From assembly GCF_900698885.1 (NCBI RefSeq), contig NZ_LR217705.1:434001-498000 (forward strand): 64,000 nucleotides of DNA. Direction: 5' to 3'. The notes beneath the pieces are model-generated. The model was not told where the DNA came from, searched no databases, and saw only the letters and a list, made by a program, of their open reading frames with translations. The stretch is from Erwinia_E haradaeae_H. GTDB taxonomy: Bacteria; Pseudomonadota; Gammaproteobacteria; Enterobacterales; Enterobacteriaceae. This document shows, one piece after another, positions 31,755-41,349 of the stretch. Each line of letters opens with the position of its first letter. Position 1 is the stretch's first letter. A program made the translations under genes and the position numbers.

Positions 31755-34103
31755 ATGAATCCTGAGTGTTCTGAATTCATCGAAATCCCTGTCTTACCGT
31801 TACGAGATGCAGTGGTTTATCCTCATATGGTTATTCCCTTATTTGTAGGACGTGAAAAAGCCATTTGCTGTATAGAAACCGCCATCAATCAAGACAAAAA
31901 GATTATTCTCGTTGCTCAAAAAGAATCTGTAACGGATGAACCTAGCATTCAGGACCTTTTTTTAGTTGGAACCGTTTCCTCTATTTTACAGATACTAAAA
32001 TTACCAGATGGTACTGTAAAAGTTTTAGTTGAAGGATTACAACGCGTTCAGATTACCACTTTATGTGATCACGGTGATTATTTTACAGCCAAAGCTAAGT
32101 ATTTAGTATCTTCAGTAATGGAAGCGCAAGAACAAGAAGCGCTAGTACGTTCCGCAATTGATCAATTTGCGGGGTACATAAAACTTAATAAAAAAATTCC
32201 ACTTGAAGTATTAACGTCACTTAATAATATTGATGATGCTGCGCGTCTTTCTGATACTGTTGCCGCTCATATGACATTAAAGCTCTCTGAAAAACAGTCT
32301 ATTCTTGAGATGTCAGACGTTAGTAAACGCTTAGAATACTTAATGGCTATGATGGAATCAGGGATGGAATTACTGCAAGTTGAAAAACGTATTCGCGCTC
32401 GTGTAAAAAAACAAATGGAAAAAAGTCAGCGAGAGTATTACTTAAATGAACAGATAAAAGCAATTCAAAAAGAACTTGGTGATATAGAGGATACACCTGA
32501 CGAAAATGAAGCCTGGAGACGCAAGATTGACCGAGCTAGAATGCCACAAGAAGCGCGAGAAAAAACTGAAGCCGAGTTGAACAAGTTAAAAATGATGTCA
32601 CCTATGTCGGCAGAATCCACTGTCGTTCGTAGCTATATTGATTGGATGATACAAGTTCCATGGTACAATCGTAGCAAGATGAAAAAAGATTTGCAAAAAG
32701 CACAAGAAACATTAGATATTGATCATTTTGGGTTAACTGTTGTGAAAGACAGAATACTGGAGTATTTAGCTGTTCAGAGTCGGGCTAGTAAAATAAAAGG
32801 ACCAATCCTTTGCTTAGTCGGTCCTCCAGGAGTAGGTAAAACTTCTCTAGGTCAGTCTGTTGCTAAAGCAACTGGAAGAAAATATGTACGAATGGCATTA
32901 GGCGGGATGCGTGATGAAGCGGAAATTCGCGGTCATCGTCGCACTTATATTGGTTCTATGCCTGGAAAAATTATTCAAAAGATCACTAAAACAGGAGTAA
33001 AAAATCCATTATTTTTACTAGATGAGATTGATAAAATGTCATCGGATATGCGTGGTGACCCGTCTTCAGCGCTTCTTGAAGTACTAGATCCAGAACAAAA
33101 TGTTGCTTTTAATGATCATTATCTAGAGGTTGATTATGATCTTTCGGATGTCATGTTTCTCGCAACCTCTAATTCAACGAATATTCCAGCAGCACTATTA
33201 GATCGTATGGAAGTAATTTGGTTATCTGGTTATACAGAAGATGAAAAACTGAATATTGCTAGGCAGCATTTGTTATCTAAGCAATTCGAAAGAAATGCAT
33301 TAAAAAAAGATGAATTAATTGTTGATGAAAGCGCACTCATTAGTATTATTCGGTACTATACACGTGAAGCTGGTGTGCGAAATCTAGAAAGAGAACTATC
33401 AAAATTATGTCGTAAGGCGGTTAAGACGCTTCTTATAGATAAAACTATCAAAAAGATTTCAATCAACCCTGATAATTTAAAAGATTATCTTGGTGTCCAG
33501 CGTTATGATTATACTCGTGTTGATTCTCATAATCGCGTAGGGCAGGTAACAGGGTTAGCATGGACTACATTTGGCGGCGGTGACTTACTAACGATTGAGG
33601 CAGCTTGCGTACCTGGTAAAGGGAAACTCACTTATACAGGATCATTAGGTGAAGTTATGCAAGAGTCGATTCAAGCTGCGTTAACAGTAGTTCGTGCTCG
33701 GGCGTCAAAATTAGGTATTAAAAATGATTTTTATGAAACAAAAGATATTCATGTACATGTTCCAACTGGAGCAACACCTAAAGATGGTCCTAGCGCAGGT
33801 ATTGCAATGTGTACTTCGCTTGTTTCATGTTTAACTGGTAATCCAGTACGTTCTGATGTTGCTATGACTGGTGAGATCACTTTACGTGGTCAAGTATTAC
33901 CTATTGGTGGCTTAAAAGACAAACTATTAGCGGCCCGTCGCGGTGGTATTACAACAGTTTTAATTCCAGAGGAAAATAAACGTGATCTGGAGGATATCCC
34001 AGATAATATTGTTTCTAATTTAGCTATTCATCCTGTCACATGTATTGAAGAAGTACTAGATTTGTCACTACAGTTTAAAATACCTATTCCTTTATCTACA
34101 TAA
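31755..34103 (+). CDS. lon: ATP-dependent protease Lon
   Basis: Hexameric AAA+ serine protease degrading misfolded and regulatory proteins. The ATG at 31755 (MNPECSEFIEIPVLPLRD) matches the family start and is preceded by AAGAGAGAG; an in-frame TTG ten codons upstream is not needed. It is 782 residues (E. coli 784). The N-domain and coiled coil lead to Walker A GPPGVGKT at 356-363 and Walker B LFLLDEID. The Ser-Lys dyad is S680 (DGPSAG) and K723 (GGLKDK). A Gly-rich insertion (TFGGGDLL, E. coli EVGGDLL) adds one residue. It ends at a strong terminator convergent with rpoD. Confidence 0.98.
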   Translation: MNPECSEFIEIPVLPLRDAVVYPHMVIPLFVGREKAICCIETAINQDKKIILVAQKESVTDEPSIQDLFLVGTVSSILQILKLPDGTVKVLVEGLQRVQITTLCDHGDYFTAKAKYLVSSVMEAQEQEALVRSAIDQFAGYIKLNKKIPLEVLTSLNNIDDAARLSDTVAAHMTLKLSEKQSILEMSDVSKRLEYLMAMMESGMELLQVEKRIRARVKKQMEKSQREYYLNEQIKAIQKELGDIEDTPDENEAWRRKIDRARMPQEAREKTEAELNKLKMMSPMSAESTVVRSYIDWMIQVPWYNRSKMKKDLQKAQETLDIDHFGLTVVKDRILEYLAVQSRASKIKGPILCLVGPPGVGKTSLGQSVAKATGRKYVRMALGGMRDEAEIRGHRRTYIGSMPGKIIQKITKTGVKNPLFLLDEIDKMSSDMRGDPSSALLEVLDPEQNVAFNDHYLEVDYDLSDVMFLATSNSTNIPAALLDRMEVIWLSGYTEDEKLNIARQHLLSKQFERNALKKDELIVDESALISIIRYYTREAGVRNLERELSKLCRKAVKTLLIDKTIKKISINPDNLKDYLGVQRYDYTRVDSHNRVGQVTGLAWTTFGGGDLLTIEAACVPGKGKLTYTGSLGEVMQESIQAALTVVRARASKLGIKNDFYETKDIHVHVPTGATPKDGPSAGIAMCTSLVSCLTGNPVRSDVAMTGEITLRGQVLPIGGLKDKLLAARRGGITTVLIPEENKRDLEDIPDNIVSNLAIHPVTCIEEVLDLSLQFKIPIPLST

Positions 34104-34226
34104 TAGATACGGTATATTGTTATTTAACTATATTTTTTTGATGACTTTGTAGTTTTTAATGCAGTAATAGGTTATATTTTTACTCAATAGATAAGTCTAT
34201 TAGGAATGATCTCTGATCTTGTGCAG

Positions 34227-34272
34227 GACTAGAATTAGGATTTTTTTGTTCTGTCCTAATTCTAGTCTTTTT
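34227..34272 (+). terminator. Rho-independent terminator of lon
   Basis: A perfect 14-bp stem (GACTAGAATTAGGA at 34227-34240 with its complement at 34254-34267) has a 13-base loop and is followed at once by TTTTT. It lies 124 bases after the lon stop. The reverse direction lacks a U-tract, so it serves lon rather than rpoD. Confidence 0.85.
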
Positions 34273-34397
34273 ATAAGATTATTAAATAGTATAGATCAAA
34301 TTATATATAACGCATTTCATCTCAGAATTATATATATAAATTACTATTCTAGATGATAACAATATATTACATATACTGTAATAAAAACATCATAAGC

Positions 34398-36248
34398 CTA
34401 ATCGTCTAAAAAACTTTTCAAAACTTCCGATCGACTTGGATGACGTAACTTACGTAATGCTTTTGCTTCAATTTGACGAATACGTTCTCGAGTGACGTCA
34501 AATTGTTTTCCAACTTCTTCTAATGTGTGATCAGTATTCATATCGATTCCAAAACGCATGCGTAAAACTTTTGCTTCACGTGCAGTGAGCCCTTCTAATA
34601 CATCATATGTTGCAGCACGCAGACTCTCAGAAGTTGCGGAATCCAGAGGAAGCTCTAAAGCAGTGTCTTCAATAAAATCACCAAGGTGTGAGTCTTCATC
34701 ATCCCCAACTGGGGTTTCCATAGATATTGGTTCTTTAGCAATTTTCATCACTTTTCGGATTTTATCTTCAGGTATAAGCATTCTCTCAGCTAATTCTTCC
34801 GGTGTTGGTTCGCGACCTATTTCTTGTAGCATCTGTCGTGAAATACGGTTTAATTTATTAATGGTCTCAATCATATGTACTGGAATACGAATTGTACGTG
34901 CCTGATCGGCAATAGATCGAGTAATCGCCTGACGAATCCACCATGTAGCATAGGTTGAAAATTTATAACCGCGACGATATTCAAATTTGTCCACTGCTTT
35001 CATTAAACCAATATTACCTTCTTGAATCAGGTCTAAAAATTGTAGACCGCGATTAGTGTATTTTTTAGCAATAGAAATTACTAGTCTTAAATTTGCCTCC
35101 ACCATCTCTTTTTTAGCTCGTCGTGCTTTTAATTCACCAATAGACATTCGACGGTTAATATCCTTTACTTGCTCAATAGTCAAGCCAGTTTCCTGTTCAA
35201 TTTCTTGAAGTTTTTTAAGACTATATGCTACGTCATTTGAAACGTCTTTGAGTTTTTCTGACCATCGTTTATTCATGGTTATTGCGGTTTGTAGCCAATT
35301 ATCATTTGTTTCATTACCGGTAAATAGAGCAATAAAGCTTTTTTTAGGCATTTTACACCATTCTACACATAGTTTCATAATAAGACGCTCTTGTGTTCGT
35401 ACGCGTTCCATCATGATGCGCATATTATTTACTAGTAATTCAAATTGCTTTGGGACTAGTCGAAACTGTTTAAATACATCAGAGAGATTTTTTATTTCTT
35501 CAAGAGCATTAATATGACTGCGGCTTCTAGATTTAATAACAGTACGAGTTATTTCATATTGATTTCTCAGAGCGTTAAATTTTTCATGTGCTAATTCAGC
35601 ATCAATGTTATTTTCATCATCTGAGGTTTCATCATCAGAGTCATCATCATCATCATCATCTTCATTCTCACTGACCTCTTCTGCAGGGAGATCCGTGCTA
35701 ATATGAGTGGTAGTAGGTGGTACATCTATTTCTGCATTTGGGTCAACAAATCCAGTAATTAAATCAGAGAGTCGGGCTTCGTCTAATTGAACTTTTTCAT
35801 ACTGTTCTAAAAGATATGTAATTGCTTCTGGATATTCAGCAACAGAACATTGCACTTGATTAATTCCATCTTCAATGCGTTTTGCAATATCAATTTCACC
35901 CTCACGTGTCAACAGTTCAACTGTGCCCATTTCACGCATGTACATACGCACCGGATCAGTTGTACGTCCAATTTCAGACTCAACACTAGATAGAACTTGA
36001 GCGGCTGCTTCCACAGCATCTTCGTCAGTATCGTTGTTGTTTTCGTTTAGTATTAATTCATCGGCATCAGGTGCTTCTTCTACAACCTGAATTCCCATGT
36101 TATTAATCATTTGAATGATATCTTCGAGCTGATCGGAGTCTACGATATCATCAGGCAGATGATCATTGATCTCAGAATAGGTTAGATATCCTTGTTCTTT
36201 ACCACGTGTAACCAGTAATTTAAGCTGAGACTGTGGGTTTTGCTCCAT
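34398..36248 (-). CDS. rpoD: RNA polymerase sigma-70 factor
   Basis: Primary sigma factor. The product is 616 residues (E. coli 613) and starts MEQNPQSQLKLLVTRGKEQ, identical to the family. Region 1.1 is followed by DPVRMYMREMG (region 1.2). The non-conserved region contains a very acidic stretch near residue 200 with seven Asp in a row. Region 2 (NRGLQFLDLIQEGNIGLMKAVDKFEY ... KFSTYATWWIRQAITR) and region 4.2 (DVTRERIRQIEAKALRKLRHP) are nearly unchanged, so promoter recognition should be standard. It is the last gene of rpsU-dnaG-rpoD, 268 bases after dnaG. That gap may hold an internal promoter, as in E. coli. Confidence 0.98.
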   Translation of the reverse strand: MEQNPQSQLKLLVTRGKEQGYLTYSEINDHLPDDIVDSDQLEDIIQMINNMGIQVVEEAPDADELILNENNNDTDEDAVEAAAQVLSSVESEIGRTTDPVRMYMREMGTVELLTREGEIDIAKRIEDGINQVQCSVAEYPEAITYLLEQYEKVQLDEARLSDLITGFVDPNAEIDVPPTTTHISTDLPAEEVSENEDDDDDDDSDDETSDDENNIDAELAHEKFNALRNQYEITRTVIKSRSRSHINALEEIKNLSDVFKQFRLVPKQFELLVNNMRIMMERVRTQERLIMKLCVEWCKMPKKSFIALFTGNETNDNWLQTAITMNKRWSEKLKDVSNDVAYSLKKLQEIEQETGLTIEQVKDINRRMSIGELKARRAKKEMVEANLRLVISIAKKYTNRGLQFLDLIQEGNIGLMKAVDKFEYRRGYKFSTYATWWIRQAITRSIADQARTIRIPVHMIETINKLNRISRQMLQEIGREPTPEELAERMLIPEDKIRKVMKIAKEPISMETPVGDDEDSHLGDFIEDTALELPLDSATSESLRAATYDVLEGLTAREAKVLRMRFGIDMNTDHTLEEVGKQFDVTRERIRQIEAKALRKLRHPSRSEVLKSFLDD

Positions 36249-36516
36249 AAGGTTGTATCCATACTTCTAAAAATTAGATTGATCTTGGACGGCTATCTGC
36301 CAAGAGTAATAGTGTTAGGGTTGTAATTATGATAGTAAGACCCTGTTAAAGAGATTATACATTTTTAATTTAATTGGTAAAAATACTAACGTTTTATGTG
36401 AGTAATGGCTAAATTACTCTCTGTGTTATCAAGAGAACGAATATAAAGTAGTGCCATTATGAATCATTTGTGGAATGTTTCTCTTTTCTATTATAGAAAA
36501 GTATTTGACAAATTAG

Positions 36517-38271
36517 TTATGTAGTAAGCTTAATAGCTTGACTTAATGCCCATAGTGAACGACGCTCCTGGCTATTTAAACCATTGACACGATCAAGAGC
36601 AATAAGCTTTTCCAGTTTTAGTTGCTGAGATCGTTGATAAAGATTATAAAAAGCGTCTAAAAACATAGTTTTTATTTGTTCATCAACAATCATGTGGTTC
36701 CAGATTGCCAGTCTTTCAAGGTGTTTGATAAATTTTGTATTGCGGTATACTTCTAACAGTTGCCCCGTTGTTAAGGAAGGACAACTAAGGCAAGTATTTA
36801 ATAGGTGAAGAAAAAGCTTTAAACCTGGTATTTTTGCTTTTTCTAGTCCATCTACTGGTGGTATGATATTAGATAGAGTAGGATTTTGGACTAATAAACC
36901 GATTAATATGCGCATAGTAGTGTTTTTTTCAAAAAATGAGCGTGTAAAAATAGGTTGTGTATTCTTACTTTTTTGTGATAAAAATTTATTTAACTGACCT
37001 TCATCAATTATTCCTAACTTATTACCTAGCTCTTGCAGTAGATATATGCGTAAAAGCTCTCCTGGTATCATTTGAATGAGAGGTAACACCAAAGTACTAA
37101 GTCTGGCTCGTCCTTCTGGATCGCATAGATTAATTTGTGAAATTAATGTGGTAAAAATTAATGTTGACATAGGAACGGAATTCTGAACACGCATTTCAAA
37201 TAATTTTTGACCTTCTTTACGTATGATTGTATCAGGGTCTTCTTTGTCAGGTAAAAACATAAACCGTAATTGATAACCGTCGTGCATATAAGGTAGTGCG
37301 GTTTTTAGCATGCGCCATGCGGCATGACGTCCAGCATCATCTCCATCATAGCAACAGATCACTGTATGTGTTACACGAAATAATGTCTGAATGTGTTTAT
37401 CTGTAATAGAAGTACCTAAGGATGCTACCGCATAATCTACTCCAAACTGAGATAACGCCAGAACATCCATATATCCTTCTACAACTAATAATTTTGAAGG
37501 TTGAGAATTCTTCCTTAGTGTTTCGTATAAACCATATAATTGATTGCCTTTATGAAAGATTACAGTTTCTGGTGAATTGAGGTATTTTGGTGTTCCATTA
37601 TCAAGAACTCGTCCTCCAAAACCAATTACCCGACCTAGTTTGTCATGAATAGGAAACATAATTCGTTCGCGAAATCGATCATAAGAATGTCCTTGAAGAT
37701 TTTTTATAAGCATTCCAGTCTCAAGCAATAATTGACGATATAATGCGTTACTTCCAAAATATTTTAATAAATTATTCCATCCAGGTGGGGCGTATCCAAT
37801 AGAAAAACGTTGAATAACTATCTGACTAACTTCGCGTGCTTCAAGATAATTTTTTGCTACTGATGATAATGTCTGTTCTAAGATTTTTTGATAAAAAAGA
37901 CATAAATCCTGCATAAATTTATATAAATGCTTGTGGTGAGTATATGAAAAAACTTTTACACTATTATTTTTATCATATGGTATTGGTAGATTACAATTAG
38001 CTGCTAGTTCTTCAATGCTTTCAATAAATGTTAAATGATCATATTTCATGAGAAAATCAATTATATTTCCATGCGCACCACAACCAAAACAATGATAGAA
38101 TTGTTTCTCTTCATTCACAATAAAAGAAGGGTTTTTTTCTTTATGAAATGGACAGTGTGTATAGTAATTCTTACCTTGTTTTTTTAATGTAAGACGAGTA
38201 TTGAAAAGATCAACAATATCTGTACGTCCTAGAAGGTCCCTTATAAATTCAGGTGGAATACGTTGTAACAT
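36517..38271 (-). CDS. dnaG: DNA primase
   Basis: Makes RNA primers at the replication fork. The product is 584 residues (E. coli 581). The N-terminal CHC2 zinc finger is complete (C40, H43, C61, C64). The TOPRIM catalytic core has VVEGYMDV and YDGDDAGR. The C-terminal helicase-binding domain is less conserved but ends with the typical NSQERRSLWALSQ. Middle gene of the macromolecular-synthesis operon. It lies downstream of a terminator that separates it from rpsU and should keep primase expression low. Confidence 0.97.
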   Translation of the reverse strand: MLQRIPPEFIRDLLGRTDIVDLFNTRLTLKKQGKNYYTHCPFHKEKNPSFIVNEEKQFYHCFGCGAHGNIIDFLMKYDHLTFIESIEELAANCNLPIPYDKNNSVKVFSYTHHKHLYKFMQDLCLFYQKILEQTLSSVAKNYLEAREVSQIVIQRFSIGYAPPGWNNLLKYFGSNALYRQLLLETGMLIKNLQGHSYDRFRERIMFPIHDKLGRVIGFGGRVLDNGTPKYLNSPETVIFHKGNQLYGLYETLRKNSQPSKLLVVEGYMDVLALSQFGVDYAVASLGTSITDKHIQTLFRVTHTVICCYDGDDAGRHAAWRMLKTALPYMHDGYQLRFMFLPDKEDPDTIIRKEGQKLFEMRVQNSVPMSTLIFTTLISQINLCDPEGRARLSTLVLPLIQMIPGELLRIYLLQELGNKLGIIDEGQLNKFLSQKSKNTQPIFTRSFFEKNTTMRILIGLLVQNPTLSNIIPPVDGLEKAKIPGLKLFLHLLNTCLSCPSLTTGQLLEVYRNTKFIKHLERLAIWNHMIVDEQIKTMFLDAFYNLYQRSQQLKLEKLIALDRVNGLNSQERRSLWALSQAIKLTT

Positions 38272-38343
38272 GATATCCTATTAATGTTTATGATGTTCTC
38301 ATTTGACTTATGAAATAAGTTGCAACTTCCGGAGTATAAAACC

Positions 38344-38382
38344 AATAAAAATAAGCCGCGTTTCTAATAGGAAAACACGGCC
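38344..38382 (-). terminator. rpsU-dnaG intergenic terminator (attenuator)
   Basis: Read on the minus strand: a 9-bp stem GCCGTGTTT/AAACGCGGC with one G-U pair and a 10-base loop, then TTATTTTTATT. It lies about 50 bases after the rpsU stop and before dnaG. E. coli has a terminator at the same place that makes rpsU mRNA far more abundant than dnaG mRNA. Confidence 0.8.
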
Positions 38383-38430
38383 ACATTAATAAGTAACTAT
38401 TTTATCAAACTGGTATAATCATTTTAGCTG

Positions 38431-38646
38431 TCAATAAAGACGAGTGTGGCGTGCATTTTCTCGTACTAATTTTTTTGCATGGCGTTTAACAGCAGATGCT
38501 TTAGCACGTTTTCGTTCAGTTGTTGGTTTTTCATAAAATTCACGACGACGAACTTCAGCTAAAACCCCTGCTTTCTCACAGGAGCGTTTAAAACGACGTA
38601 GTGCTACGTCGAATGGCTCATTTTCACGTACTTTTATTACTGGCAT
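38431..38646 (-). CDS. rpsU: 30S ribosomal protein S21
   Basis: Small basic ribosomal protein near the mRNA exit region of the 30S subunit, involved in initiation. It is 71 residues, exactly the usual length, and nearly identical to E. coli S21 (MPVIKVRENEPFDVALRRF, with the Arg/Lys-rich C-terminus ending ARHTRLY). First gene of rpsU-dnaG-rpoD. GAGGG lies a few bases before the ATG. A TTGGC-N6-GCCAA inverted repeat lies further upstream in the leader, about 30 bases from the start. It is divergent from tsaD, as in E. coli. Confidence 0.98.
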   Translation of the reverse strand: MPVIKVRENEPFDVALRRFKRSCEKAGVLAEVRRREFYEKPTTERKRAKASAVKRHAKKLVRENARHTRLY

Positions 38647-39011
38647 GCAACCCTCACGTTAAAGCATGTAGTTTTTCGTTGGCTTTTTGGCCAATTAAAA
38701 TATGTTTTATAATAAAATATTTAAATTTACCCTAGTGTTACCTGTATTGTAAAGAAGTATAACATGAAATGAATAATAAATAGACTGGGTTTTAATCAAA
38801 CAGCTAGGTGAGATTCTATACTATTCATTAATTTTTAGCGATAATAGATTAAAGAATTTAAGGTATTTTTTTAATATGATTAATTATTAATTAATCTAAT
38901 AATCTTATATAGTAGCATACTTTTAAGTTATTGGCAGCATGTTCTAATTAACATCATGTTTACAGGAAAATCATTTGTACTATTATATATTGTCAGTATA
39001 AGGTGGAATTA
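38647..39011. promoter_or_regulatory. Divergent promoter region rpsU / tsaD
   Basis: 365 bases between two outward-reading genes. It includes the rpsU leader with the small inverted repeat TTGGC-N6-GCCAA around 38678-38693. AT-rich boxes are too frequent to assign -35/-10 elements. Confidence 0.45.
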
Positions 39012-40010
39012 ATGCGCGTGCTTGGTATTGAAACATCCTGTGATGAAACGGGGATTGCTATTTATGACTCTCATGCAGGTTTAATAGCAAATCAATTGCA
39101 TACTCAATCGAAGGCTCATGAGACTTATGGTGGTGTAGTTCCTGAGCTAGCTGCCCGCCATCATCTTCAACAAACTGTGCCACTTATAAAGGCTACGTTA
39201 CAAGAATCTAAATTAACAGTAAAGGATATTGATGCAGTTGCTTATACCGCAGGCCCTGGTTTAGTTAGTTCTTTACTAATAGGGGCATGCATTGGGCGAT
39301 CGTTAGCATTTTCTTTAAATATTCCTTCTATTGCTATTAATCACATGGAAGGACATCTTCTTTCGCCAATGTTGGAAACAAATCCCCCAGATTTTCCGTT
39401 TATTGCTTTATTAGTATCTGGTGGTCATACGCAGTTGATTAGTGTCACTGCAATGGGTTGTTATGAGTTACTAGGAGAGTCTCTTGATGACGCAGCAGGT
39501 GAAGCGTTTGATAAAATCGCTAAATTATTAGGATTAGGCTATCCTGGTGGTCGCGAACTATCTAAAATTTCTCAACATGGTGTACGTGGACGTTTTATTT
39601 TTCCAAGACCGATGACCAATCGACCTGGATTAGATTTTAGTTTTTCTGGTTTAAAAACCTTTGCAGCTCAGACTATTTATAATAATGCCAATACGCGGCA
39701 AGTCCGTGCTGATATTGCTTGTGCTTTTGAAGATGCGGTAGTCGATACATTACTTATTAAATGTCAGCGCGCTTTAGATCAAAGTGGCTTTAAAAGATTA
39801 GTCGTTGCTGGAGGGGTTAGTGCCAACTTTTTATTACGAAAAAAATTAGCAGATATGATGAAAAGACGTAATGGAGAGGTCTTTTATGCTCGCCCTGAAT
39901 TTTGTACAGACAATGGAGCAATGATTGCATATGCTGGTTCGATTCGTCTTAAGAGAGCAAAACATGCTTCACTTGATATTGCAGTGTATCCTCGCTGGCC
40001 ATTATCCTAA
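39012..40010 (+). CDS. tsaD: tRNA N6-adenosine threonylcarbamoyltransferase
   Basis: Transfers the threonylcarbamoyl group to A37 of ANN-decoding tRNAs (t6A), together with TsaB and TsaE. The ATG at 39012 (MRVLGIETSCDET) matches the family, with AAGGTGG upstream; the GTG three codons earlier is not needed. It is 332 residues (E. coli 337). The metal-binding HMEGH is at H111 and H115, and the ASKHA-type nucleotide-binding blocks VSGGHTQL and AGGVSANFLLR are intact. It is divergent from rpsU as in other Enterobacterales. Confidence 0.96.
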   Translation: MRVLGIETSCDETGIAIYDSHAGLIANQLHTQSKAHETYGGVVPELAARHHLQQTVPLIKATLQESKLTVKDIDAVAYTAGPGLVSSLLIGACIGRSLAFSLNIPSIAINHMEGHLLSPMLETNPPDFPFIALLVSGGHTQLISVTAMGCYELLGESLDDAAGEAFDKIAKLLGLGYPGGRELSKISQHGVRGRFIFPRPMTNRPGLDFSFSGLKTFAAQTIYNNANTRQVRADIACAFEDAVVDTLLIKCQRALDQSGFKRLVVAGGVSANFLLRKKLADMMKRRNGEVFYARPEFCTDNGAMIAYAGSIRLKRAKHASLDIAVYPRWPLS

Positions 40011-40698
40011 CTATTTTAGTATATAATGACACTTCTTTAGAGGTTTTTTTATTTTGGTGATATTTTTTAAAAATAGCCTGTATAATAAGCTTTTATTAAA
40101 AATCGCTGATTTTTAATCTTATATATTATAATAGAAAGAAATAAGCTTATGTTATTTTATGATTTTCCTAACTACTTTGGAATACTTACAGATTGATGAT
40201 TATATCATAGAATGATATATGATATTAAAATAAGATGTTTTTAAAATTAACTTTTTAAAATAAATCAAGATATGAAGGAATAGGAGTGGTAATAAATAGA
40301 TAAGATTTTATCTTAAATACATTAAAGCAGTAGGTTTCATAAGAATATAGTGAAATTGCTTATTTAAATATTTAAAATATGAACAGTTTGCTTTGATCCT
40401 TAATGATAAAGATGAAATTTTCATTTAAATAGAATTTTAATATTTATTATATTCTTTTGTATAGAACTATATATATTATTGTTAATAGATGTTTGTGTTT
40501 ATTTCTTGAGAATTTTAGCAATTCTTGTAGTATGTACCTGCGTTCTAATTTTATCTAACCGCTCATAGTTATTTAAATCCTTGTATATTAAAATATATCA
40601 AAGTAACGGATAGTATCGTTTCTATATTTATGCATGCTATTTTTGAAGACATACTAAACTTAATATAATTGGTTACTATACAATGAAAGAGAAATATT
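40011..40698. other. Spacer between tsaD and folB
   Basis: In E. coli plsY lies between tsaD and folB, on the other strand. No PlsY motif could be read here. A 10-bp-stem, 3-base-loop hairpin at 40095-40117 (ATTAAAAATC/GATTTTTAAT) may end the tsaD transcript. Confidence 0.45.
40095..40117 (+). terminator. Possible tsaD terminator
   Basis: A 10-bp stem with a 3-base loop, 85 bases after the tsaD stop. The T-run is inside the 3' arm, so the structure is AT-rich and weak. Confidence 0.35.
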
Positions 40699-41106
40699 AT
40701 GGATATAATATTTATTGATAAACTCAGTGTGATCGCCACTATTGGGATTTATGATTGGGAAAAAGTTGTCCCGCAAAAATTGTTGCTTGATCTTCAAATA
40801 GGATTAGATGTCAGTAAAGCAGGTATTAGTGATAACATAAAAGATTGTTTAAATTATGCTAGTGTAGCAGAGGCTGTCATAACTTTTGTGAGTAGTGGGC
40901 AATTTTTACTAATTGAGCGTGTAGCAGAGGAAGTGGCGACCTTATTACTTAATACATTTTCGTCTTTATGGGTTCGTGTTAAAGTTAGCAAACCAAGCGC
41001 AGTAGAACAGGCAGAACAAGTTGGTGTTGTGATTGAGCGTGGATTTATTACAAAGCCTATCACATGCATTCATTGCAGTAATAGAAAATTTAATACAGGT
41101 GTATAA
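40699..41106 (+). CDS. folB: Dihydroneopterin aldolase
   Basis: Converts 7,8-dihydroneopterin to 6-hydroxymethyl-dihydropterin and glycolaldehyde in folate synthesis. The product is 135 residues (E. coli 122), with the family start MDIIFIDKLSVIATIGIYDWE including the catalytic-region Glu. The conserved LIERVAEEVA and VRVKVSKPSAVEQAEQVGVVIER blocks follow. The extra 13 residues are a basic, Cys/His-containing C-terminal tail. AGAGAAA precedes the ATG. Of the usual cca-uppP-folB-plsY-tsaD neighbourhood only tsaD is still near it; uppP and plsY are not recognisable as genes. Confidence 0.93.
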   Translation: MDIIFIDKLSVIATIGIYDWEKVVPQKLLLDLQIGLDVSKAGISDNIKDCLNYASVAEAVITFVSSGQFLLIERVAEEVATLLLNTFSSLWVRVKVSKPSAVEQAEQVGVVIERGFITKPITCIHCSNRKFNTGV

Positions 41107-41113
41107 TGATCAG

Positions 41114-41133
41114 TGTAGAATTTTTATTCTACA
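41114..41133 (+). terminator. Small hairpin after folB
   Basis: An 8-bp stem (TGTAGAAT/ATTCTACA) with a TTTT loop starts 8 bases after the folB stop. No U-tract follows it, so it may stabilise the 3' end rather than terminate. Confidence 0.35.
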
Positions 41134-41349
41134 TCTTATAGAATTGGGCAGCTGACCATATTAGGTTATATCTTTGAAAAGATTAGACATGCGAATCATA
41201 GATATGCTATTGCAACGATCAGAGACTTAACAGGCACTCTTGTTGTAGAGTCTAATTATGATTGATTATTAATAAGTGCTTTGGATTATTAATGAACCTA
41301 TATTAAATTAAAACAAAAACTGACTATATTTGTTGATTGAGTTATTTAT

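Noticed and set aside
40500..40690. plsY remnant between tsaD and folB
   Set aside because: Expected by synteny, but no PlsY motif could be aligned in any frame I read.
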